Positions 1-7,309 are shown, counted from the stretch's first letter. The stretch is DNA of 17,470 nt from Chrysiogenia bacterium (GCA_020434085.1 JAGRBM010000172.1:1-17470), one strand, 5' to 3'. Made by a program: numbers and translations. Notes: generated by a model from the letters alone, not told the origin.

Positions 1-360
1 GTCTACCGCGACGAGCTCGAGACCCTCTGCGACCAGCTCGCCGAGAGCGGCCTCGAAGACGTGGAATCCCTGCTGGCTGAGGAAGTGGACCTCCCGCCCC
101 GGCTGGCAAAGCTGCGCGAGCGGGTGGCCGAGCTGGTCGAGCTGCTCAACAGCGAGGTGGACCGGATCGAGGAGTCTGGCTGCGTGGTCAAGGACCTGGA
201 CGCCGGACTCGTGGATTTCTACTCGCGCCGCGAGGGCGAGGACATCCTCCTCTGCTGGCAGCACGGGGAGCCCGAGATCCTGTTCTGGCACGGGGTGGGC
301 GACGGCTTTGCCGGACGCCGCCCGGTAGAGGGCCTGGGCCCTCGCCGCCGCCTGAACTGA
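1..360 (+). CDS. DUF2203 family protein, C-terminal part (5' end outside window)
   Basis: The frame is open from the first base and stops with TGA at 358-360, so the start lies upstream of the window. The visible 119 residues are a charged, Glu/Leu-rich helical stretch followed by the family signature: a GCVVKDLDAGLVDF block, then LLCWQHGEPEILFWH, then GFAGRRPVEG. This VKDLD..LVDF / LCW..GEPEI.FWH / GFAGR pattern is what I recognise as DUF2203, a small soluble bacterial family of unknown function, usually about 120-140 aa, so only the first few residues are missing. The next gene begins 13 nt downstream on the same strand and the two probably share a transcript. No function is assigned. The internal GTG at 61 is not taken as the start because the coding frame continues upstream of it. 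Confidence 0.85.
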   Translation, partial: VYRDELETLCDQLAESGLEDVESLLAEEVDLPPRLAKLRERVAELVELLNSEVDRIEESGCVVKDLDAGLVDFYSRREGEDILLCWQHGEPEILFWHGVGDGFAGRRPVEGLGPRRRLN

Positions 361-373
361 ACGGAGAACACGC

Positions 374-652
374 ATGCTTTTCGTCATCATCGGCCACGAC
401 AGCGACAAGGCGCAGGAGCTGCGCCCCATTCACCGCGAGGAACACCTTGCCGGGCTGCGCAAGCTGCTCGACGCGGGCAAGCTCGTGATCGCCGGCCCCT
501 TTACCGACAAGACCGGCAGCCTGGTCATCATCGACGCCGCTGATCAGGCCGAGGCCGACCGGATTGCCGCGGGCGACCCTTACGTGCGCGAGGGGATCTT
601 CGCTTCCTATGAAGTGAAACCCTACCTGCAGGTCTACCCCGAGACGAAGTAA
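374..652 (+). CDS. YciI-like protein
   Basis: This 92-residue protein has the small ferredoxin-like alpha/beta layout of the YciI family. A hydrophobic first strand (LFVIIGHD) is followed by R..HL (H24) in a helix, an AGKLVIAGPF turn, a GSLVIIDA strand, and the ADRIAAGDPY signature (D68-P69-Y70) before the last strand. Conserved His and Asp residues in this family have been proposed to be catalytic, but the physiological substrate is generally unknown. The ATG is preceded by GGAG at 363-366 with 7 nt spacing, a good ribosome binding site. The gene follows the DUF2203 gene by 13 nt, in an apparent two-gene unit that ends at the terminator at 674-704. The family call is confident; no specific reaction can be claimed. 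Confidence 0.88.
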   Translation: MLFVIIGHDSDKAQELRPIHREEHLAGLRKLLDAGKLVIAGPFTDKTGSLVIIDAADQAEADRIAAGDPYVREGIFASYEVKPYLQVYPETK

Positions 653-673
653 GCGATTTCCTTCCACGAACAA

Positions 674-704
674 AAAACGGGCCCCGCAAAGCGGGGCCCG
701 TTTT
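674..704. terminator. Strong bidirectional intrinsic terminator
   Basis: A perfect 14-bp inverted repeat (AAAACGGGCCCCGC, loop AAA, GCGGGGCCCGTTTT) lies 21 nt after the YciI-like gene and 23 nt before the end of the Lon-domain gene on the opposite strand. The A-tract on the left arm and T-tract on the right arm give a U-run in either direction. It can therefore end both convergent transcripts. Confidence 0.9.
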
Positions 705-727
705 CGTAGGGACAATTCAAAAGTGAG

Positions 728-1393
728 CTAGTTCAGCGTGCTTGGATCCACCTGGCTGCGCGCGTAACCAAAGGCCATGCGCGCGGTGTTGAGGGCTTCG
801 TGCAGTGTGACGTAGCGATCGATGATGGTCTCGGCTTCGAGCATCTGCTGCTTCTCACCCGGATCGAGCTGGAGGATTTGCGATGCAATGGCCACGAGCT
901 GATTGTCGTCGAGCTTGTGCAGGTCGTTCTCGTTCACGCTCTCGCCGCGAAGCTGCGCCAGCAGAATCGGCAGTTCATGGACGAGGCCCTGGCGCAGCTC
1001 CATCACGCCCTGGCGTTCCTGGGGGCTTGCCTGCATGGGGCAGTGGTCCACGCGTACCTGCCGATACAGGGTGGATGCTTCAACCTCGCGGTTGATGCGG
1101 AAGCGCTGCGCGCCCACCAGCACGATCAGGTAGCGCCCGTCGGGCAGCGACTGATGCTGGGCAATCACGCCCGCGCAGCCCACCGGATTGACGCCGGGCT
1201 GCTCGTAGTAGCTGGATTCGTAGCCCTTGTTGAGCTGGGTGATGCCGATGACACGGCTGCCATCAAGGGAGTCACGAACCATCTGGCGATAGCGTGGTTC
1301 GAAGACGTGAAGGGGAAGAACCTCACTGGGAAGCAGGACTGTTCCTGGCAAAGGGAAGATGGGGATCACCTCAGGAATCTGAAGACTCGCCAT
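728..1393 (-). CDS. Stand-alone Lon N-terminal (LON substrate-binding) domain protein
   Basis: This 221-aa protein matches the N-terminal substrate-recognition domain of Lon protease without the AAA+ and Ser-Lys protease parts. Residues 8-42 carry the characteristic opening (PIFPLPGTVLLP ... LPLHVFEPRYRQM). Residues 86-100 carry the GRYLIVLVGAQRFRI strand, followed by a C-terminal helical bundle with DDNQLVAIASQILQLDPGEKQ. Such LON-domain proteins may bind substrates or regulate other factors, but their role is not well defined. The ATG at 1393 is preferred over an upstream in-frame codon at 1444 for two reasons. AAGGAG sits 8 nt before it, and a promoter at 1460-1488 would start transcription near 1453, which leaves almost no leader for the longer version. 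It is monocistronic and faces the terminator at 674-704. Confidence 0.9.
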   Translation of the reverse strand: MASLQIPEVIPIFPLPGTVLLPSEVLPLHVFEPRYRQMVRDSLDGSRVIGITQLNKGYESSYYEQPGVNPVGCAGVIAQHQSLPDGRYLIVLVGAQRFRINREVEASTLYRQVRVDHCPMQASPQERQGVMELRQGLVHELPILLAQLRGESVNENDLHKLDDNQLVAIASQILQLDPGEKQQMLEAETIIDRYVTLHEALNTARMAFGYARSQVDPSTLN

Positions 1394-1459
1394 GTTGGAC
1401 TCCTTCTGCACTGTGCTGACGCTGCCGGCCGCCCTCCTCCTCAAACTCCTACTTTCATC

Positions 1460-1488
1460 ATTCTACAAAATCCGTACCTGCCAGCCAA
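1460..1488 (-). promoter_or_regulatory. Sigma70-type promoter for the Lon-domain gene
   Basis: On the - strand a TTGGCT box (1483-1488) and a TAGAAT box (1460-1465) are separated by 17 nt, matching the -35 consensus at 4 of 6 positions and the -10 consensus at 5 of 6. The predicted start near 1453 gives a leader of about 60 nt to the ATG at 1393. Called by eye only. Confidence 0.55.
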
Positions 1489-1578
1489 CGAAAAGTGCAT
1501 TTCCTTGTCTTTATGATCCAACGGCCACAGGAAACGCGCGTTGAGCTAAATCACCAAGTTCATTGAATTCCGTTGCGC

Positions 1579-1615
1579 AGCGCGTCGCGCTTTTTCGCAA
1601 ATAGCCTGATTTAAT
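1579..1615 (+). promoter_or_regulatory. Possible extended -10 promoter with overlapping palindrome, upstream of the dehydrogenase pair
   Basis: TGATTTAAT at 1607-1615 fits an extended -10 element (TG, one base, TTTAAT), but no convincing -35 box is present. A perfect palindrome, AGCGCG-T-CGCGCT at 1579-1591 followed by a T-run, covers the place where a -35 would sit and could be an operator. It could also be a weak hairpin. Transcription from here would leave a leader of about 155 nt before the ATG at 1777. Confidence 0.25.
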
Positions 1616-1776
1616 TGTGCTCACTGCAGGCGCTGGTTGCCGCGAAAACGGGCAGAGACGAGCCCTTTGCCGCCTCCTGCGCACTGTTGTAACGTCGAGG
1701 CACCGGCGATGGGATCGCGCGACCCGGCGCGTCAAATAGCCGCGTAAATGAATGAAAATTCTCAGGATTTAGCCCC

Positions 1777-2862
1777 ATGGCCGAAGCGATGATGAAAGCC
1801 GCCGTCTACCGCGGCAGGGATGACGTGAGATACGAGGATGTCCCCGTGCCGAACATCGAGGCGGGTGAGATCCTCGTGCGCGTTCACGTGTGCGGCCTTT
1901 GCCAGTCGGACATCAAGAAAATTCATTACGGCCTGCAGGATGCCCCGCGCATCTTCGGCCACGAAACCACCGGTGAAGTCGAGCGCATCGGCGAAGGCGT
2001 CTCCCACGTGAGCGTCGGGCAGCGCGTCGTCTTTCACCATCACATCCCGTGCATGGGTTGCCGATATTGTCTGAGCGGCAGCTACTCCATGTGCCCGACC
2101 TACAAGAACGTCACCACCACCGCGGGCTTTGAACCGGCCGGCGGCGGTTTTGCCGAATACGTGCGCATCCCGCCGCACATTGCCCGCCACGGCGTGATCC
2201 CCGTTCCCGAGGGTGTGAGCTACGAGGCCGCGAGCTTCGTCGAGCCGCTCAACTGCGTAATCAAAGCCCTCGACAAGGCGCGCATTGTCCCGGGCGAGCG
2301 CGTGCTCGTCCAGGGCGCGGGCCCTATGGGGCTGCTCTTCACCCAGGCGCTGGTAAGCTACGGCACCTTCCCCATCGTCACCGACCTCATCGAAAAGCGA
2401 CTGGAGCTGGCCGCCACTCTTGGCGCTGCCCACACCTTCCTGGCCAATGATGAGAAACTCGCAGGCAAGATCAGTGAAGCCACCGAGGGGTACGGCGTCG
2501 ATGCAACCATGGTCGCGGTTCCCAGCGTGCCGGCCGCGCGGGCGGCGATCGAGCTCACCCGCAAGGGCGGGCGCATCCTGCTCTTTGCCGAATTCCCTCC
2601 CGGGACGAAGCTCGAACTCGATCCCAACATCATTTACGCCCGGGAGATTGATCTCATTGGAAGCTATTCCTCCTCGTTCAAGCTCCAGCAGGTTGCCGCC
2701 GATCTGATTTTCTCCGGGCGCGTGAAAACCGAGCCGCTCGTGAGCCATCGCTTCGCGCTCTCCCAGCTCTCCGAGGCGATCACGCTGGCCACCAATCCCG
2801 ACCCCACGACCTACAAGATTCTGATTCACCCCGACAGCGCGACAGCAGGAGGCACCGCCTGA
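1777..2862 (+). CDS. Zinc-dependent medium-chain alcohol/polyol dehydrogenase (MDR family), first of a coupled pair
   Basis: This 361-aa protein has the full zinc-MDR layout, an N-terminal GroES-like catalytic domain and a Rossmann nucleotide-binding domain. The catalytic zinc ligands are C42 (CGLCQSD), H62-E63 (FGHETTGE) and probably E156 (VEPLNC). The structural zinc site is C92-C95-C98-C106 with the usual C-x2-C-x2-C-x7-C spacing. The dinucleotide loop is GAGPMG (180-185), and D203 at the end of the second Rossmann strand suggests NAD+. The family oxidises secondary alcohols, polyols or threonine-like substrates; the substrate here cannot be read from sequence. AGGA at 1764-1767, 9 nt before the ATG at 1777, supports this start, although the family-typical MKAAVY begins at codon 6. 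The stop overlaps the next start by one base (TGATG). Confidence 0.92.
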   Translation: MAEAMMKAAVYRGRDDVRYEDVPVPNIEAGEILVRVHVCGLCQSDIKKIHYGLQDAPRIFGHETTGEVERIGEGVSHVSVGQRVVFHHHIPCMGCRYCLSGSYSMCPTYKNVTTTAGFEPAGGGFAEYVRIPPHIARHGVIPVPEGVSYEAASFVEPLNCVIKALDKARIVPGERVLVQGAGPMGLLFTQALVSYGTFPIVTDLIEKRLELAATLGAAHTFLANDEKLAGKISEATEGYGVDATMVAVPSVPAARAAIELTRKGGRILLFAEFPPGTKLELDPNIIYAREIDLIGSYSSSFKLQQVAADLIFSGRVKTEPLVSHRFALSQLSEAITLATNPDPTTYKILIHPDSATAGGTA

Positions 2863-3899
2863 TGCGCGCGGTGCGCCTGCTGGGCGCCGATCAGGTGGAG
2901 ATCACGGAGGTCGAACTCCCCTCACCAGCTCCGGGTGAGGTTCAGGTGCGCGTGCACACGGCAACGACTTGCGGGACGGATTTGAAGGTCTTCCACCGCG
3001 GCGGCCACGCCCGGATGCTCAAGGCCCCGTGCCTGTTCGGGCACGAAGGCGCCGGTGAGGTCTGCGCGCTGGGTGAGGGTGTTGGCGAATTCTCCGTCGG
3101 GGACCGCGTGGTCTGGAACAATTCCGCTCCCTGCGGGGAGTGTTTCTACTGCAAGAAAGGCGACCCCTCCCTCTGCGAGGACCTGCTCTTTTTGAACGGC
3201 ACCTATGCCGAGCGCGTGAACATCCCGGCGCGCCTGGTGGCCAAGAACCTGCTCCACATTCCAGAGGGGCTTTCCTACGATCTGGCCGCCATGAGCGAGC
3301 CGCTCGCCTGCGTGCTCCATGGCGCCGAAAAGATCGGTATCACCGCCGGTGAGACGATTGTGCTGCTGGGTGATGGCGGCATCGGGCTCATGTTTGTGAC
3401 GGCGGCCGCGCTGGCCGGGGCAAAGATCTGCGTTATCGGCGGCAGCGACCGGCGGCTTGAAGTGGCGCGCCAGCTCGGCGCGACCGCGACGCTCAACCGG
3501 CATGAGGGGAAAGACGCGCGCCAGTGGCTGGCCAAGCAGAGCGGAGAGTCCCACGGCGCCGACGCCGTCATTGAAGCGGTGGGCCGCCCCGAGGCATGGA
3601 ACGACGCGGTGGACATGGCGCGAAAAGGCGGCCGGGTGCTGCTGTTTGGCGGCTGCGCAAAGGACACCAGCGTCACCTTCGATACTGAGCGTATTCACTA
3701 CGACGCGATCACCCTGATGGGCGTTTTTCACAACACTCCGCGCCACCTGCGCGAGGCGCTCAAGGTGCTCTCCGGCCCCGGCGGCGAGTCACTGCGCGCG
3801 TTGCTCGACGTGCCCATGAGCCTTGAGCAGCTCCCCAGGGCTTTTGCCCGCATGGATGCGCGCGAAGCTCTCAAGGTCCCCATCCGGCCGCAGGGCTGA
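2862..3899 (+). CDS. Zinc-dependent medium-chain dehydrogenase (MDR family), second of a coupled pair
   Basis: This 345-aa protein is a second complete zinc-MDR enzyme, related to its upstream neighbour but clearly diverged. The catalytic zinc ligands are C37 (TTCGTD), H61-E62 (FGHEGAGE) and E146 (SEPLAC). The structural zinc cysteines C91, C94, C97 and C105 keep the family spacing. The Rossmann loop reads GDGGIG (170-175) instead of the usual GxGPxG. The acidic residue that normally follows strand 2 is replaced by glycine (VIGGSDRRL, G193), which could shift preference towards NADP+. That is inference, since some NAD-linked members also vary here. The start overlaps the preceding stop, so translation is probably coupled and the two proteins are made in similar amounts. 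They may act in succession or form a hetero-oligomer. Confidence 0.92.
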   Translation: MRAVRLLGADQVEITEVELPSPAPGEVQVRVHTATTCGTDLKVFHRGGHARMLKAPCLFGHEGAGEVCALGEGVGEFSVGDRVVWNNSAPCGECFYCKKGDPSLCEDLLFLNGTYAERVNIPARLVAKNLLHIPEGLSYDLAAMSEPLACVLHGAEKIGITAGETIVLLGDGGIGLMFVTAAALAGAKICVIGGSDRRLEVARQLGATATLNRHEGKDARQWLAKQSGESHGADAVIEAVGRPEAWNDAVDMARKGGRVLLFGGCAKDTSVTFDTERIHYDAITLMGVFHNTPRHLREALKVLSGPGGESLRALLDVPMSLEQLPRAFARMDAREALKVPIRPQG

Positions 3900-3902
3900 C
3901 AT

Positions 3903-3922
3903 GGGTTTGGCAAGCCAAACCC
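3903..3922. terminator. Inverted repeat between convergent genes, possible terminator
   Basis: GGGTTTGGC-AA-GCCAAACCC is a perfect 9-bp inverted repeat with a two-base centre. It begins 3 nt after the second dehydrogenase and ends 7 nt before the end of the PilZ gene on the other strand. Its position suggests termination for both, but neither side has a T-run, so it may instead act as an RNA-stabilising hairpin. Confidence 0.5.
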
Positions 3923-3929
3923 GCTTCTC

Positions 3930-4280
3930 CTAGAGCCGTCCCTTGGCCTGTTTTTCCAGAATTGCTGTGACGTAGGCGTCGATCATCTTGAGCGCATCAA
4001 GGTCGACGTCGGTGAACTTCACGCCGATGCCCGGCGCTTCGTTGCCGTCGGAGGGCCGGTGGTGTTGCACCGTGCCGGTTACTTCGACCTCGCGCCGGGT
4101 CATGGGAAGGTGAATAACCAGTTTGAGCTCGGTCCCCACGGGCGGAACTTTGTCCATCTGAATGAACAGACCGCCCTTGGAGATGTTCTCGGTATATTGC
4201 TGCAGAAAAGCCTTGGGGCTCTTGAACTTGACCGTCAGCCGCGAATCCGCGCGCGGGTAATCGCGCCGTTCATCACTCAT
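3930..4280 (-). CDS. PilZ domain protein, likely c-di-GMP receptor
   Basis: This 116-aa protein is a single PilZ domain of the kind common in Myxococcus-like bacteria. The two c-di-GMP-binding signatures are intact: RxxxR at R6-D-Y-P-R10, and NxSxxG at N32-I-S34-K-G-G37 (ENISKGGLFI). The beta-barrel continues with PVGTELKLVIHLP, a strand around VEVTGTVQH, and APGIGVKF near residues 82-89, ending in a C-terminal helix. PilZ proteins bind cyclic di-GMP and pass the signal to a partner. The gene lies 127 nt downstream of the VWA gene, on the same strand, with no clear terminator between them, so co-transcription with the MoxR/VWA pair is possible but unproven. The ribosome site is weak (GAGG about 12 nt before the ATG). 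Being single-domain, it needs a protein partner to produce an output. Confidence 0.9.
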   Translation of the reverse strand: MSDERRDYPRADSRLTVKFKSPKAFLQQYTENISKGGLFIQMDKVPPVGTELKLVIHLPMTRREVEVTGTVQHHRPSDGNEAPGIGVKFTDVDLDALKMIDAYVTAILEKQAKGRL

Positions 4281-4407
4281 TGCTTTGCCAAACCTCGATG
4301 CAGTCCGAACGTCCCTGGCAGGCTGAGGGCCCGCCGATCCCGACCGTTATGAAAGTCTGGCGCCCCTGTCCGGTTGAGTCAATGCGATTGAGCGGGCCGT
4401 TGCGTGA

Positions 4408-5982
4408 CTAGAGGGAGGCAAAGATGTCCTTGACCTCCTCACTTGTGAGGCGCGACACAGAGGTCACCTTGTCGGAAAACTCACGCACCGTCGCCGGCGT
4501 GTTGATTCCCATGTCCACCAGGATGCTGAAAACGCTGACTTCCATGCGCTCTTTCGCGCGCTTGAAATCGGCAAGCCAGCGCGGGCTGACCACGCAGTCA
4601 CCGTCGGTAATGAACACGATGTCGCCGCGTTGCTTGGAACCCTCTTCCAGACTGTGAATGGCTGCCTGTAACGGCTTCTCGAAGTCGGTGCCGCCGCCGA
4701 TGAAATACTCAGCCAGCAACTCGATCTTTTCGAGCCGCTCCTCGGGGCGCTCACCCTTGGGGAACTCCATCAGCTTGAGCGGGTCTTTCTTGGAACCGAA
4801 GTGGATCGCGCGGAAGTCGCGTTTCTGGCGCGTGGCGATGTCCAGCAGCGCCAGCGTGACGGCCTTGCTCCAGAGTTCCTTTTCGCCTTCCATGGAGTAC
4901 GAACCGTCGATGCAGACCACCAGGGCGCCCTTGCCCTTCTCGTCTTCGCCGCGGATGTTGTACTGGAGAAGCTTTCCCTCCAGATAGCGGCGCTTGAAGT
5001 CCTTGCGCAGCACCGGATGCTTGAGCGCCACAAGCTCCGTGGGAATGAGCCGCGAGATCTCGTTGCCCATCATCACGTCGTACATCTCTTCGTACTGGTC
5101 CTGCTCACGCTTTTTCTGCTGGGCCAGCGCGAGGCGCTTGAACTTGCCGACCATCTTCGCGAGCTTCTTGAGCTTTTCCGAACCGCGCAGCTTCTTGGCC
5201 AGCATCAGGCGCTGATTGATGGAGAGCCGCTGCATGGCGCCGGCTTCGTCGCCAAAGCCCTCCATGAGTTGCATGTTCTCCTGCAGATCTTCAAGCGCCT
5301 GCTCATAACCCTGCTCGATGCTGCGCTCGACCATGTCCTGCATGTCCTGCGAGGACTCGTCAAAATCCTGCGCCTGCTCGTCGTATTCGGCCTGGGCCTG
5401 ATCGTATTGTTCCTGCGCGGCTTCGAGGCGCTCGCGGATCTCGTCCTCAAGCGGCTGGTCCTGCATGCGCTCGAGAAGGTCCTGCAGTGCTTCAAGCTCC
5501 TCGGCCGCATCCTGCAGGCTCTGCTCCTGGTCGGCCAGATCGTTGGCCTCATCGGCAACACGCTTTTCGATCTCTGCCAGCACGTGCTGAGCCAGACTGG
5601 TTGCGCCAATGGCCGCGGCGGGCTCATTGAGAATCGTGAATTTTCGGAGCTGCTGATACTCGGGGCGCTCGAGAATCTGCTCGACGTAACTGCGGTTCTG
5701 CAGGTTGCTGCGCACCATGTCATCGCGGGCGTTCAGCTTGATGTTGTATTTGTAGAGCGAGGAAAAGATGTCCTGCAGCAGCGCGCCAAAGGGCGTGAAC
5801 ACCGTTCCGCCACGCTCTACGAGCCCCTGGAGAACCGGCGAGTCCTCGAGCATCTCGTTGAACATGGCGCGGTCGAATGCGTCGTTCTCGACGTTGTGGG
5901 CATGCAGAGGCAGAGCCTCGGGCGGTTGCTCGGGCTCGAATGGCCGTCTCACGCGATCGGGCTTCTTGGGGACGTAGGCCAT
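4408..5982 (-). CDS. ViaA-like VWA domain protein with acidic coiled coil, partner of a MoxR ATPase
   Basis: This 524-aa soluble protein has no signal peptide or membrane segment. Residues 135-240 are a long Glu/Gln/Asp-rich helical stretch, likely coiled coil. A basic, Lys-rich segment follows (about 255-295), then a conserved block, ISRLIPTELVAL and a charged YLEGKLLQYNIRG, before the VWA domain (about 352-520). The same order (helical N-part, RLLPPELA-like block, VWA) is found in E. coli ViaA. The metal site is complete: D359-x-S361-x-S363 (DGSYSM), T432 (GGTDFEKP) and D460 (ITDGD). It follows the MoxR ATPase by 32 nt, the RavA-ViaA order. VWA partners of MoxR proteins generally act as adaptors or co-chaperones; the client is unknown. 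No strong ribosome site precedes the ATG, so coupling to the upstream gene is possible. Confidence 0.88.
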   Translation of the reverse strand: MAYVPKKPDRVRRPFEPEQPPEALPLHAHNVENDAFDRAMFNEMLEDSPVLQGLVERGGTVFTPFGALLQDIFSSLYKYNIKLNARDDMVRSNLQNRSYVEQILERPEYQQLRKFTILNEPAAAIGATSLAQHVLAEIEKRVADEANDLADQEQSLQDAAEELEALQDLLERMQDQPLEDEIRERLEAAQEQYDQAQAEYDEQAQDFDESSQDMQDMVERSIEQGYEQALEDLQENMQLMEGFGDEAGAMQRLSINQRLMLAKKLRGSEKLKKLAKMVGKFKRLALAQQKKREQDQYEEMYDVMMGNEISRLIPTELVALKHPVLRKDFKRRYLEGKLLQYNIRGEDEKGKGALVVCIDGSYSMEGEKELWSKAVTLALLDIATRQKRDFRAIHFGSKKDPLKLMEFPKGERPEERLEKIELLAEYFIGGGTDFEKPLQAAIHSLEEGSKQRGDIVFITDGDCVVSPRWLADFKRAKERMEVSVFSILVDMGINTPATVREFSDKVTSVSRLTSEEVKDIFASL

Positions 5983-6014
5983 TGCTGTTTCAGGCCGCGC
6001 GCGATGCGCAGCAA

Positions 6015-7145
6015 CTACCTCGCGTCTTCGAGACCCAGGCAGTTCTCAAGGATGTTGTTGTGCATGGCCTCGACCTGGAGGCGCACCTCGTCGATCCGCC
6101 CCAGAGAGCGGCCTTCCTGCTGGACGCGCCGCACCACGTCGGCGATGCGGGATTGAATCTTCTTGAACTTCGTGTGCGCCTCGATGCCGGCCTTCGTCCG
6201 CTCGTCGGCGTCGGTCCAGTCGCGCTGGGCGTAGGCCATGATCTCCTCGGCTTGCTTGAGGAACTCTTCGGCGCGCCGCTCGAAGGGATTGGCCAGGTCG
6301 TAGACGATGTTCTCGACGATCCGAATCTCCTCGGGCGTGTTCCAGAGCACGTTGGCCAGAATGACAAGGTCCGAATCGATCACCTCGCTGCGGCCTTCGA
6401 GATACGCGCGCGCCCGCAGCAGGCTGATGGCGTCGTGATAGCGGCGGTCCGAGGCAATCACGTTTTCCTTGCGCAGCTTGTTGCGGATCTGCACGATCAG
6501 GTCGACGATCAACTCAGGCACGCGAAGCGACTCCACTTCGGCCTGCATTCCCTGCAGGTCCTTGAGCGGAATTTGCGTAGCCTTCTTGCCGTTTGTTCCC
6601 GAGAGCATGGTCACGAAATTGGCGTCGTCCTCGATGTAGTCCACCAGAAAGCGCACGAGAAAACGGTCGTAGAGAGCGCCGAGTTCTTCCTCGTCGGGCA
6701 GTTCGTTGGATGCGCCGATCAGCGAGATCAGCGGCGCGTCCTGGGGCTTGCCGCCATTGTGAAACTTGCGCTCGTTTATGAGCGAAAGAAGCGCATTGAG
6801 GATCGAGCTGTTGGCCTTGAAGATTTCGTCGAGAAAGGCGACGTGAGCCTCGGGTAGCTTGTCGGTCGTGATGCGCAGATACTCGTCACGCTCGAGCGCC
6901 TGCAGGCTCACCGGGCCGAAAATTTCCTCGGGGGTGGAAAACTTGGTCAGCAACCACTCGAAAAAGTTCGTACCGGGAAAACGGTTGCACAGCTCGCTGG
7001 CGAGCATGCTCTTGGCCGTCCCCGGGGGGCCGATCATCAGCACATGCTGGCGGGCGAGAATGGCCGTCAGGGTACCGTCAATCACCTCGTCGCGCTCGAC
7101 AAACTTGTCCTGGAGTTCGGTGCGCAGCTTTTGAAGATCGCTCAT
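6015..7145 (-). CDS. MoxR-family AAA+ ATPase (RavA-like)
   Basis: This 376-aa AAA+ ATPase has Walker A GPPGTAKS (39-46), Walker B VAFLDE (102-107), a sensor-1 Asn in GASNELP (N147), an arginine finger in LYDRFLVR (R161), and a C-terminal lid and helical tail rich in charged residues. The motifs and the VWA partner immediately downstream identify it as MoxR-type, closest in arrangement to RavA. E. coli RavA is about 498 aa, so the extra C-terminal LARA region appears to be missing or reduced. MoxR proteins are chaperone-like hexameric ATPases that work with VWA proteins. The ATG at 7145 is chosen over an in-frame codon at 7253 because MSDLQKLR begins the recognisable domain and AAGGA lies about 10 nt upstream. 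The 36-residue extension is Pro/Arg-rich and has no family resemblance. Confidence 0.93.
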   Translation of the reverse strand: MSDLQKLRTELQDKFVERDEVIDGTLTAILARQHVLMIGPPGTAKSMLASELCNRFPGTNFFEWLLTKFSTPEEIFGPVSLQALERDEYLRITTDKLPEAHVAFLDEIFKANSSILNALLSLINERKFHNGGKPQDAPLISLIGASNELPDEEELGALYDRFLVRFLVDYIEDDANFVTMLSGTNGKKATQIPLKDLQGMQAEVESLRVPELIVDLIVQIRNKLRKENVIASDRRYHDAISLLRARAYLEGRSEVIDSDLVILANVLWNTPEEIRIVENIVYDLANPFERRAEEFLKQAEEIMAYAQRDWTDADERTKAGIEAHTKFKKIQSRIADVVRRVQQEGRSLGRIDEVRLQVEAMHNNILENCLGLEDAR

Positions 7146-7252
7146 CGAGAATGGGTCCTTGCGTCGGGTCAGTCGGAGGGGCAAAGCGCTCAAAACAGGC
7201 CCATTGGGGCTGAATCGGGGGCCAAGTGGCCATCCGCCGATGTAGTGGCGCA

Positions 7253-7282
7253 AGTCTAGCAGGGCGCCGCTCGCACGAGCAA
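7253..7282 (-). promoter_or_regulatory. Possible extended -10 promoter for the MoxR/VWA pair
   Basis: On the - strand TGCTAGACT (7253-7261) resembles an extended -10 element, and a poor -35 (TTGCTC, 7277-7282) lies 18 nt upstream. The -35 overlaps a small palindrome, GCTCG-CA-CGAGC at 7269-7280. The sites fall in the 164-base gap after the cyclic-nucleotide-domain gene, which would make the MoxR pair a separate transcription unit. By eye only. Confidence 0.3.
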
Positions 7283-7309
7283 ACAGTTCCGGAGCGCTTT
7301 CAGGGCAGC

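Larger units (their letters stand above)
1394..1776. other. Divergent intergenic region, no gene seen
   Basis: These 383 bases separate the Lon-domain gene (-) from the dehydrogenase pair (+) and are visibly more AT-rich than the flanking genes. They hold a promoter for the - gene, a weaker candidate for the + genes, and two palindromes (1579-1591, and a TCGCGCGA core at 1715-1722 flanked by GGG/CCC). A 74-codon open frame on - (1511-1735) has an Arg/Ser-rich composition resembling no family and no good ribosome site, so I do not call it a gene. Confidence 0.7.

Noticed and set aside
1511-1735. 74-codon open frame on - in the intergenic region
   Set aside because: Basic, Arg/Ser-rich composition, no family resemblance, no good start signal.
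1762-2829. 355-codon open frame on - opposite the first dehydrogenase
   Set aside because: The zinc ligands and Rossmann motifs are all on +, so this is an antisense shadow.
4379-4391. TCAAT-GCG-ATTGA short inverted repeat after the VWA gene
   Set aside because: Five-base arms with no T-run are expected by chance and do not make a credible terminator.
4801-6156. 451-codon open frame on + opposite the VWA and MoxR genes
   Set aside because: It is a shadow frame of GC-rich coding sequence. The - strand carries complete, recognisable domains across it, and the + translation is Leu/Val/His-rich with no family signature.
7146-7253. 36-residue N-terminal extension of the MoxR ATPase
   Set aside because: The extension overlaps the likely promoter region, lacks homology-like features, and a ribosome site precedes the ATG at 7145.
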